From Planctomycetota bacterium (GTDB lineage: Bacteria; Planctomycetota; Planctomycetia; Pirellulales; PALSA-1355), in the NCBI GenBank assembly GCA_003389325.1, contig QQVE01000044.1:186001-250000 (forward strand): DNA of 64,000 nt, read 5' to 3'. Within the stretch, counting starts at the first letter, position 1. Each line of letters begins with the position of its first letter. The notes below the pieces were generated by a model. It worked only from the letters and a program-made list of their open reading frames with translations, did not search any database and had not been told where the DNA came from. Below are positions 9,266 through 16,496 of this stretch, in pieces. The position numbers and the translations under genes are program-made.

Positions 9266-9445
9266 CCAGCGCGTCGACAGCGCATGCCGGCAGACACATC
9301 GAGAGCGCGGACGTCGCGCGCAGCATCAAGTGCGCAAGCGTCCACGCGAAAACGCGTCGGTCAAAGGCAAACGCGGCCGATTAGCGACTTCCGAAAAAGC
9401 CTACGGTCAGTGCAGCACTCGTCCCTCGCGGGCGCTGCCGACAAA

Positions 9446-9640
9446 CGCGTTGGTAGGTCTTCTGACTTCCGAGCTGGAAACGCTGGCCTTCTCGTCGAGG
9501 TGGCTGGGCCACCCTTTCGACAATGGCGTGTGAATCAGCGTTCCTTGCCGCTCGGTTACAGCGGCGGGGCCGTCCCGGAATCGCACCGGGTTCCCTGTTT
9601 TGTCGGCGTTTCAGCAACGAAACGCCGACCACCAACGCAC
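9446..9640 (-). promoter_or_regulatory. Cobalamin (B12) riboswitch
   Basis: Read on the minus strand, the segment matches the adenosylcobalamin riboswitch core. P1 is closed by ACCAACGC (9631-9638) and its complement GCGTTGGT (9447-9454). A GTCGGCGTTTC stem-loop follows, then GGGAACCCGGTG, TTCCGG, CCCCGCCGCTGTAA, a GCCAC box and finally GTCAGAAGACC, the usual 3' closing element. The order and spacing match the consensus. It sits between a sigma70-type promoter and the DUF1559 gene. In this class cobalamin binding normally lowers expression of the downstream genes. I could not identify a clear terminator in the 180 bp expression platform, so control may be at translation. Confidence 0.93.
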
Positions 9641-9653
9641 GCTACGAGGCCCG

Positions 9654-9682
9654 AATGTAGCAGGGCCCTGGACGGGTGTCAA
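9654..9682 (-). promoter_or_regulatory. Sigma70-type promoter of the cobalamin-riboswitch operon
   Basis: On the minus strand TTGACA (9677-9682) is separated by exactly 17 bp from TACATT (9654-9659). Transcription would start near 9647, just before the first riboswitch helix at about 9640. This fit makes both calls stronger. Confidence 0.8.
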
Positions 9683-9762
9683 ACAAGAACTCGTCGGTCA
9701 TGCACTCCGTGGATGGCGGTTCCCCGGCGACGAATGAGAATGCCATGCACAGCGTGCACGAC

Positions 9763-10575
9763 TTACGCCGGCACGAGCACTTCGCCGCGGCCGCCGGTCA
9801 CCAGGTCGCCGTGGTGCATACGATAGGCGCGCTCGCACAGGGATTCGTCGAACGGATATCCCAGTCGGCGCAGCTCGGCGAAAACGAGTTGCAGCACGAG
9901 CAGCTTGTCGCAGTTGCCGGGGCGAAACGTGGGCAGCAATCGCACGGGCGCTTCGCCGAACAAGCCAAGCGTGCCGCGACGCATGTTGGCCCCGGTGCGA
10001 GTACCGACGGGACCGAAGACCGGCACCGTGCCGGCGATCATGTTCAAGCCGGTAAAATCGCCCGCGCCACCGACGGCGATCAGGCCGCGCCGCATGGTGT
10101 GGCCGGTCTCATCGCCCACGGGCCCGTGCACGAGGATGGTGCCGCCGGTCATGCCGCGCTTGCTGCCACGATACGCGGCGCCGACAAAGTGGCCCGCGCG
10201 GCCGCGAACGTGAATCAGCCCGCCGTGCATTTCGCCGCCGACCCAATCAGAGACGTCGCCCGCGACGTGGATCGTACCGCCGGTCATTTCGCTACCGACG
10301 TGGCGTCCGGCCGAGCCTTCAATGCGGATTTCGCCCGCGGCGAGCTTCGCGCCGATCCAGTGCACGCCGGACAGATCGCCCTCGAACTCAAAGCACGCGT
10401 CGTCGGCCGACCCCGAGACACTGAAGAAATCGCCCAGCGCGCACTTCTGGTTGCCGTGAAAGATCTCGATGCGTTCGATCTGGGCCAGCGTGTGGCCGCG
10501 CACTACCTCCGGCAAAAAACCCTCGACCTCCACGGGGATCGACGTCTGACCACGATAGCGGAGCACCAGCGGCAT
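9763..10575 (-). CDS. fhcC: Formyltransferase/hydrolase complex subunit C (formylmethanofuran dehydrogenase subunit C homologue)
   Basis: 270 aa. The middle of the protein is a run of glycine-rich beta-helix turns (GRHVGSEMTGGTIHVAGD, WVGGEMHGGLIHVRG, GMTGGTILVHGPVGDETGHTMRRG), diagnostic of the FwdC/FmdC/FhcC family and shared with the glutamate synthase alpha C-terminal domain. In bacteria FhcC belongs to the FhcABCD complex that takes the formyl group from tetrahydromethanopterin and releases formate during formaldehyde oxidation. fhcB and fhcA are in this window about 21 kb away; fhcD was not seen. It lies 7 bp downstream of aguB and is probably co-transcribed with it. The first ~70 residues and the last ~50 are less conserved. 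Confidence 0.9.
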   Translation of the reverse strand: MPLVLRYRGQTSIPVEVEGFLPEVVRGHTLAQIERIEIFHGNQKCALGDFFSVSGSADDACFEFEGDLSGVHWIGAKLAAGEIRIEGSAGRHVGSEMTGGTIHVAGDVSDWVGGEMHGGLIHVRGRAGHFVGAAYRGSKRGMTGGTILVHGPVGDETGHTMRRGLIAVGGAGDFTGLNMIAGTVPVFGPVGTRTGANMRRGTLGLFGEAPVRLLPTFRPGNCDKLLVLQLVFAELRRLGYPFDESLCERAYRMHHGDLVTGGRGEVLVPA

Positions 10576-10582
10576 GGCGGCA

Positions 10583-11503
10583 TCAATCGTCGAGATAGCG
10601 TTTCAGCAACCCGTCGTAGGCGTCGATCCGCCGATCGCGTAGGAACGGCCAGTGTGTGCGCACCACGTCGATCTTGTCCAACTGGCACTCGACCAGCAGG
10701 GTGTCTTCCTTGTCGTGCGATGCCCGGGCCAGCACGTTGCCGTTGGGATCGGCCACGAACGAGGCGCCCCAGAACTCGAGTTGTCCCTCGGGGCCGGTGC
10801 GGTTGGCGGCGGCCACGAACACGCCGTTGGCAATCGCGTGGCTGCGCATCATCGTTTCCCAGGCCGAATGCTGACTTTCGCCGTACTCGGCCTTCTCGTC
10901 CGGCAGCCAACCAATGGCCGTGGGATAGAATATCACCTGGGCGCCGGAAAGCGCCGTGAGCCGCGCGGCCTCCGGGTACCACTGGTCCCAGCAAACGCAC
11001 ACGCCCAGCCGGCCGAAGCGGGTATCGAACGCCCGAAAGCCCAGGTCGCCCGGCGTGAAGTAGAACTTCTCGTAGTACAGCGGGTCGTCGGGAATGTGCA
11101 TCTTGCGATAGATGCCGGCGATCGAGCCGTCGGCGTCGAAGATCACCGCCGTGTTGTGATACAGGCCCGGGGCACGTCGTTCGAACAGCGAGGAGACGAT
11201 CACGACGCCGTGCTCGGCGGCCGCCTTGGCCAGGGCCTGGCTAGTGGGGCCGGGAATGGGCTCGGCCTGGTCGAACTGCGCGTGGTCTTCGCTCTGGCAA
11301 GGATAGGGCCCGGCGAACAACTCCTGCAGGCAGACGATGTTCGCCCCCGCCGTGGCCGCCTCGCCGATCCGCTGCAGCGCCTTGACGACGTTCTTGTCCT
11401 TCGCCTCGCGCGCGGTCATCTGCACCACCGCCACCACGGCGCTGGCGGGGCTCGAGTCGACGGTTCGATCGTTGGGTCGGTTTGCTGGGTTCATCGGCGA
11501 CAT
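10583..11503 (-). CDS. aguB: N-carbamoylputrescine amidase-like carbon-nitrogen hydrolase
   Basis: 306 aa, nitrilase superfamily. The triad is visible: Glu in CLQELFAGPY, Lys in YRKMHIPDDP, and Cys in GVCVCWDQWYPE. The segments YYEKFYFTPGD, FYPTAIGW and HWPFLRDRRIDAYDGLLKRY are characteristic of the AguB group, which converts N-carbamoylputrescine to putrescine, CO2 and ammonia in the agmatine route of polyamine synthesis. The upstream start (11503) and a second ATG at 11494 are both possible, and the first ~22 residues are poorly conserved. The gene is divergent from bioD, with almost no space between the two starts. Confidence 0.88.
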   Translation of the reverse strand: MSPMNPANRPNDRTVDSSPASAVVAVVQMTAREAKDKNVVKALQRIGEAATAGANIVCLQELFAGPYPCQSEDHAQFDQAEPIPGPTSQALAKAAAEHGVVIVSSLFERRAPGLYHNTAVIFDADGSIAGIYRKMHIPDDPLYYEKFYFTPGDLGFRAFDTRFGRLGVCVCWDQWYPEAARLTALSGAQVIFYPTAIGWLPDEKAEYGESQHSAWETMMRSHAIANGVFVAAANRTGPEGQLEFWGASFVADPNGNVLARASHDKEDTLLVECQLDKIDVVRTHWPFLRDRRIDAYDGLLKRYLDD

Positions 11504-11519
11504 GGTACCTTATGCCCCT

Positions 11520-12251
11520 ATGGCGCGCAAACGGCCACGCGGCCTCTTTATTACTGGCACCGACACCGAAATAGGCAAGACCTACGTCACGGCCCTGGTG
11601 GCCCGCGCGCTGGTGGCCGAGGGACACACCGTCGGCGTGTACAAGCCGGCGGCCAGCGACTGCCCAATGCACGGCGGCGAACTGGTGTCGGACGATGCGG
11701 TGACACTCTGGCAGGCGGCCGGTTCGCCGCTCACGCTCGAGCAGGTCTGCCCGCAACGCTTTGCGGCGCCGCTGGCTCCGCACTTGGCGGCTGCGGCCGA
11801 AGGACGCTCGCTCGACGCCGAACTCATGCGGCGCGGGCTCGAACCCTGGCTCGAAGTGAGCGACGTCGTGCTCGTCGAGGGGGCCGGCGGACTGATGTCG
11901 CCCCTGGGCGAAGACGAATACGTGGCCGACCTGGCCTACGATCTGGGCTTTCCGCTGTTGGTGGTGGCCCGCAACGTGCTGGGCACGATCAACCACGTGC
12001 TGCAAACGCTGATCGCGGCGGCGGCGTTTCGGGAGGGGCTCGACGTAGCCGGCATCGTGCTCAACCAGCCGCAGCCGCCGGGCGACGATGCGAGCATCGC
12101 CCAGAATGCAGCCGAGATTCGCCGCTGCGCCGGCGCGCCCCTGCTCGGCGAAGTAAGCTTTGGTGCGCAACAGTTTGACAAGGACATCGATTGGTTCGCC
12201 CTGGCAGCCGAGCCGCTCGTGCGTACCAGGAACGAGGAAACGGCCGAATGA
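11520..12251 (+). CDS. bioD: Dethiobiotin synthetase
   Basis: 243 aa from ATG 11520. An in-frame ATG at 11502 would add six residues and overlap the divergent aguB start codon. The enzyme closes the ureido ring of biotin from diaminopelargonic acid, CO2 and ATP. The P-loop is GTDTEIGKT, followed by the catalytic Lys in YKPAASD. The Mg/carbamate loop VEGAGGLMSP is intact, as is VARNVLGTINH. The stop codon overlaps the start of the next gene (ATGA), so the two are translationally coupled. No other biotin gene lies in the window. Confidence 0.92.
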   Translation: MARKRPRGLFITGTDTEIGKTYVTALVARALVAEGHTVGVYKPAASDCPMHGGELVSDDAVTLWQAAGSPLTLEQVCPQRFAAPLAPHLAAAAEGRSLDAELMRRGLEPWLEVSDVVLVEGAGGLMSPLGEDEYVADLAYDLGFPLLVVARNVLGTINHVLQTLIAAAAFREGLDVAGIVLNQPQPPGDDASIAQNAAEIRRCAGAPLLGEVSFGAQQFDKDIDWFALAAEPLVRTRNEETAE

Positions 12252-13126
12252 ACGAGGCGGGGAACAAGAACGCGGGGCCGGGGCTCTATCTGCTGACTCC
12301 CGTACCCTGCGAGCAGGTGCAGCGTAGCCGGCAGATGATTCTGGCTGCCGCCGAAGCGGTGCACCCGGGCCGCGCGGCGGTGCTGGGAGCCGGCAAATGC
12401 ACGGAGATCCCGCTGTCCGAACTGGCCGTCCGCTTCGACAAGGTACTCGTTTGCGACGTCGACGCCTCCACGCTCGAAGCGGGCATCGCCGCGGCCATGC
12501 TTAGCGATGCAGCCCGGGCAAAGCTCGACGTGCGTTTCGACGACCTGACCGGCGTGACCGAGCCGCTGCTGCGCGGCATCCACCAGATCTTGAGCGAAGC
12601 GTCGGCACCCGAGGCGGCGATCGAACGGATGGTCGAGCTGGTCGAATCGCAGCCGCTTCCCGGGGCCGGGCTGGAGGACAAGTACGACCTGGTGGTGGCC
12701 TCGTGCGTGTTGAGCCAGCTCCACTTCGGCCTGCTGCATCGATCGGCCGATCTGTTCGCTCGCAAGTTTGGCGATTCCGGGCAATTGCCCCGGAGCGAGC
12801 GCTGGGCCCAGACGCTTTACGACATGGCTCGGCGGATGGAAGCGCGGTTCATCGACGACCTGGCCGGTATGTTGGCCCCCGGCGGCATGATCTGCCTGTC
12901 GGCGACGGCGCAGATGTGCGACATTCGCCTGAACAAGGCCGGCCAATGGGCGTCGGCGGGCACCTATCGGATGTTGCGCACGCAGGACCTGACCGATTAT
13001 CTCGACAAACGCTTCACGATCGTCGCGGGCAATCGCTGGCACTGGGTCGCCCGCCCGCCACAGGAGCCCGGCGATACCGGCCGGCTGTTCGACGTGCAAG
13101 CCCTGGTGTTGCGCGCGTCGCCGTAA
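12248..13126 (+). CDS. Methyltransferase-like protein of unknown function, coupled to bioD
   Basis: 292 aa. The start is the ATG overlapping the bioD stop. The N-terminal half has a Rossmann-like pattern: AAVLGAGKCTEIPL (motif I), VLVCDVD (acidic end of strand 2), YDLVVASCVLSQL (strand 4) and MLAPGGMICLSATAQM (strand 5), consistent with a class I SAM-dependent methyltransferase. The motif I glycines are reduced and no substrate signature is recognised. Coupling to bioD raises the idea of a BioC-like role, but similarity to known BioC cannot be judged by eye. It converges with the GH57 gene at 13162. Confidence 0.6.
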   Translation: MNEAGNKNAGPGLYLLTPVPCEQVQRSRQMILAAAEAVHPGRAAVLGAGKCTEIPLSELAVRFDKVLVCDVDASTLEAGIAAAMLSDAARAKLDVRFDDLTGVTEPLLRGIHQILSEASAPEAAIERMVELVESQPLPGAGLEDKYDLVVASCVLSQLHFGLLHRSADLFARKFGDSGQLPRSERWAQTLYDMARRMEARFIDDLAGMLAPGGMICLSATAQMCDIRLNKAGQWASAGTYRMLRTQDLTDYLDKRFTIVAGNRWHWVARPPQEPGDTGRLFDVQALVLRASP

Positions 13127-13161
13127 GGCTCTGTCGACGACAACGATCCGCGGCACGTGCT

Positions 13162-15345
13162 CTACGAGGAGTGGGTCAGCTCGACGGCGGCTTGCGGCTG
13201 CGGCTGCTCGCGGCGGCTCTCGGCCAGGCTGGTGTCGATCGCTAGATGCATCGACACGCTCCAAGCTCCGTTCTCGTCGCCTTGCACCATCCAGTGCGGC
13301 TGCACGACGACCGATTGGTGCACCAGCTCGAAACCGCCTTCCGACTGACTGACGCTTTCGACCGGGAAGGTCCATATGCCGCTGGGCCGCGAGAAGGCGA
13401 GGTTCACGTCCACGCCGAGCCATTCGTCGACCAGGCCGAGTTCGGCCGCGTCGTTCAGATCGAGCCAGGCGCCAAGCTGGCCAAAGCGCTGCCGCTCGTG
13501 ACCGTAGAAGTAGCGGTCGTCGATGCCCGAGGGGAGTCCGGCGAAATTGAACTCCACGCCGAAGTGCAGCGCCCGATCGGTCGGCAGGCCTTCGAGCAGG
13601 TAGCCGACCTCAAGGGTGGAGCTGCCGGCGGCGAGCGTGAGGCTCTTGGTGATCTTGACGGGCACGTCGCCGGCGTTGCCCTGGCAGGTGAGCTGCACTT
13701 GCATCCGCTTGGGGTTCCGCCGCATGCGGGCCTCGTAAGGCCGCAGGTGGAAGTCGCCCCATTCGGGAGCCTGGCCGCGGGCCACGGCCTCGAGGTTCGT
13801 CTGTGGGTCGTAAAAGTGATCGATCAGGCTCTTGCGCGGATGGCCGTCGTACTGAATCCGCTGATCGAGGCCTTCCTGCTTGAAGACGACACGGTCCATC
13901 ACACCTTCGACGTCGTTGCGATCGTCGCTGCCGCCCAACACCTTGTTGTGGTAGGCCTCGGGACGGCGGGTGAGCGAGGCCAGCAGATTGTGAGTGATTT
14001 CGCGAATGTCGAGCTCGTAGAGCATGCCTCCGCGCCCGGGGGCGACCAGCGCCACGAGATGATCGCCGGCCAGTTGCACTTCCTGCCAACCGTCGAAAGT
14101 GTAGTCATCACTGGTCAGTTCGACCCAGGTGGTCGGCTTGTGCAGCGCCGTGTTGAGCAGGTTGTCGGCCTTGATGAGCTGAGCGTAGATCGCGTTGCGC
14201 AGGTGGGGCAGATACACGCCGCCGAACGCGCCGTGCCAGTAGGCACAGTTGCACTGCCCGCGATAGAGTGCCGTGCGGGCCTGCTCGAGCAAGTCGCGCG
14301 AGGCGCCGGTTTCGAGCGCGGCTTGTAGCTTGCGGCTGACCATCATCATCCGCGAGTACATTTCGTTGGCTTCGGGATACTTGACGCGGAAGTTGCGCCA
14401 GAAGCCTCCGCGCACGAACCGCGCGATCCGCGGCCAGCGCGGGTCGTGCTCCATCTCGCGGCGAATCGACGTGTACTCGCATAACTGCTCGGTGGGCAAC
14501 ACCCACTCGGTCATCTCGCGATAGCTGCCCTCGGGCAGGTAGACCTTGCCGGCGGGTGCGGTCGAGTCGAGCACCTCGGCGGGCGTAACCGAGTGAATCC
14601 ACTCGCCATTGGCCACCAGCAGGTCGAAGAAGGTCTTCAGCCAGCCTTCTTCGTAGCAGGTCTTGTAGGTTTCGGGCCAGGCGCCGAACTTTTCGCCGTC
14701 GTCGCCGAACATGGCCACGGCGCCGGGATGGTTGGCGGCCACGTGTCCCAGGTAGTCGATCGATTCCTGCGGCGAGCGGAAGGGAATCATGTACCGCAGC
14801 GGCTCGCTGTCGGGAAACACGGCCAGCACGTGACCGTCGTCCTCGGTCAGGTAGTAGCCGTGCAGTTGGTCTTCGCGCAGCCCGGCGTTCTTGAAGTGGA
14901 AGTCGTCGAGCATGGTGTAGCGGATGTTGGCCGCGACCAGATCGCTGGTCATGCCTTGTTCCCACACCCGCTCGGGCATCCACATGCCCTGCACCTGGGC
15001 ACCGAGCCGTTGCTCGAGGTAGCGCGTGTAGCTTTGAATCTGTCCGATGCGGTCGTGCCGCGGGATCATCGACAGGATCGACTCGTAGAACGCGCCGCCG
15101 ATGATCTCGATCCGGCCGGCCGCCACCAGCCGCGCCACGCGATCCAGGTAGTCGGGGTGATGCGCGTCGAGCCACTCCAACAACGGGCCGCTGGTATGCA
15201 ACCCGATCTTCAGCGACTCGTAGGGTTCGAAGACGTTCAAAAACGGGAGGTAGCTATCCCGATACGACTGCTCGAGAACGTGGTCGAAGTTGCCAACCGG
15301 CTGGTGGTCGTGGCAGACGAAGATGAGGCGTACGTTGTTCGGCAT
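13162..15345 (-). CDS. GH57 4-alpha-glucanotransferase/alpha-amylase with DUF1925 and DUF1926 domains
   Basis: 727 aa. The catalytic GH57 barrel covers about 5-300: CHDHQPVGN (motif 1), GGAFYESILSMIPRHDR (motif 2), GMWMPERVWEQG with nucleophile Glu125, and FGDDGEKFGAWPET with the acid Asp at 215/216. A helical DUF1925 part (~310-400) and a large beta-sandwich DUF1926 part (~410-720) follow, the arrangement of the Thermococcus litoralis-type 4-alpha-glucanotransferase. It probably remodels alpha-glucans in the cytoplasm, since there is no signal peptide. It is the last gene of a same-strand run with galT, a second GH57 gene and glgA, which supports glycogen or maltodextrin metabolism. Confidence 0.88.
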   Translation of the reverse strand: MPNNVRLIFVCHDHQPVGNFDHVLEQSYRDSYLPFLNVFEPYESLKIGLHTSGPLLEWLDAHHPDYLDRVARLVAAGRIEIIGGAFYESILSMIPRHDRIGQIQSYTRYLEQRLGAQVQGMWMPERVWEQGMTSDLVAANIRYTMLDDFHFKNAGLREDQLHGYYLTEDDGHVLAVFPDSEPLRYMIPFRSPQESIDYLGHVAANHPGAVAMFGDDGEKFGAWPETYKTCYEEGWLKTFFDLLVANGEWIHSVTPAEVLDSTAPAGKVYLPEGSYREMTEWVLPTEQLCEYTSIRREMEHDPRWPRIARFVRGGFWRNFRVKYPEANEMYSRMMMVSRKLQAALETGASRDLLEQARTALYRGQCNCAYWHGAFGGVYLPHLRNAIYAQLIKADNLLNTALHKPTTWVELTSDDYTFDGWQEVQLAGDHLVALVAPGRGGMLYELDIREITHNLLASLTRRPEAYHNKVLGGSDDRNDVEGVMDRVVFKQEGLDQRIQYDGHPRKSLIDHFYDPQTNLEAVARGQAPEWGDFHLRPYEARMRRNPKRMQVQLTCQGNAGDVPVKITKSLTLAAGSSTLEVGYLLEGLPTDRALHFGVEFNFAGLPSGIDDRYFYGHERQRFGQLGAWLDLNDAAELGLVDEWLGVDVNLAFSRPSGIWTFPVESVSQSEGGFELVHQSVVVQPHWMVQGDENGAWSVSMHLAIDTSLAESRREQPQPQAAVELTHSS

Positions 15346-15416
15346 GGCGAGCGCGTGGCAAAGGGGGTGCGGGGGACTTCCGTATGTAAAGCGATATTCG
15401 GCAAAAGGGACCCGGC

Positions 15417-16460
15417 TTATCCAGTCGCCCTTGCCCGAATTTCTTGCGCCTCTTGAGAGTCGATTTCCAAAGAACGCATAAACGTTGCCGCCTCCTCGGG
15501 CGGCACCGGATTAATGTAAAAACCGGTCCCCCACTCAAAGCCCGCCGTCTTGGTCACGCGCGGAATAATCTCTATATGCCAGTGATAGTGACCCAAGGCT
15601 GAAGTGTCAAAGGGAGCCGTATGAATGATGTAATTGTAAGCGGGGCGGTCCAGTGCCGTTTCGATTTTTGCCAGCACGCGCTTGATGACGCGGGCCAACT
15701 CTTCGGCCGACGAGCGCGATAGCGTCTCGTAGTGGCTGGCATGATTCGACGGCAGGATCCAGGTCTCGAATGGGAACCGCGCCGCGAACGGACAGAACGC
15801 CACGAAGCCGGGCGAATCGACGACGATCCGCTTCTCGAAGGCCAGCTCCTGCTCGATCATGTCGCAATATACGCACCGCCCGCGATACCCGTAGTAAGCT
15901 TGCGACCCTTCGATCTCCTCGGCGACGTTGATGGGGACGATCGGCGTGACGATCAACTGGCTGTGGGTGTGCTCGAGCGACGCCCCGGCCGCGGCGCCCA
16001 CGTTCTTGAAGATCATGCCGTAGACAAGCCGGTTGTCCTTCTTCAAGTCGAGCAGCCGGTCGCGGTAGATCCAGAACACGTCGCGCAGCGTCTCGGTCGA
16101 AAGCTGCGTGGCGCTGGTCAGGTGGCGGGGGGACTCGATGATCACTTCGTGGGCCCCCACGCCGCGCATGACGTCGTACATCCCCTGGCCCCGCTTGCCC
16201 AGATCGCCTTCGATCTCCAGGGCGGGAAACTTGTTGGGCACCACGCGCACCCGCCAGCCCGGTCGATCGCGGTGGGTTCCCGGCTGGCGATAGGCCGCAA
16301 TTTCGTGCGGCGTGTAACTTTCCGATCACTCGCAAAACGGGCAGAACTCGCCCGGCCGACGCCGGGCCACGCCGTCGACCAGCTCGTGCGGACGTTTGGC
16401 GCGGTTGCGGGCGATGATCACCCAGCGACCAGTGATCGGGTCTTTGCGAAAATCGGGCAT
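15417..16460 (-). pseudogene. galT: galT (hexose-1-phosphate uridylyltransferase) interrupted by an in-frame TGA
   Basis: Read from ATG 16460, the frame opens [20 protein letters not shown], a perfect GalT N-terminus, reaches the zinc-site CPFCE and hits TGA at 16326-16328 (codon 45). It then continues in the same frame, without any shift, as [16 protein letters not shown] to the stop at 15417, giving 347 residues, a normal GalT length. The usual residue after CPFC(E/P) is Gly, so one base change (GGA to TGA) explains the stop. The active-site motif reads HTHSQLI around the nucleophilic His, and the C-terminal [12 protein letters not shown] is intact. A conservative annotation would show only 15417-16250 from an internal GTG. 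The gene may be inactivated, mis-sequenced or read through. Confidence 0.8.
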
Positions 16461-16496
16461 CGTGTCTCTTGCCGGCACCGCATGCGGGCGCCGGGC

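Noticed and set aside
7290-9329. A single 679-codon minus-strand frame covering the propeller-like gene and the region upstream
   Set aside because: The upstream part overlaps the DUF1559 gene in another frame and is Arg-rich nonsense; the real start is ATG 8318 with a ribosome site.
16294-16328. Selenocysteine insertion at the galT TGA
   Set aside because: A small stem follows the TGA, but the family residue is Gly, GalT is not a known selenoprotein, and the stem is short. Left open only as a remote option.
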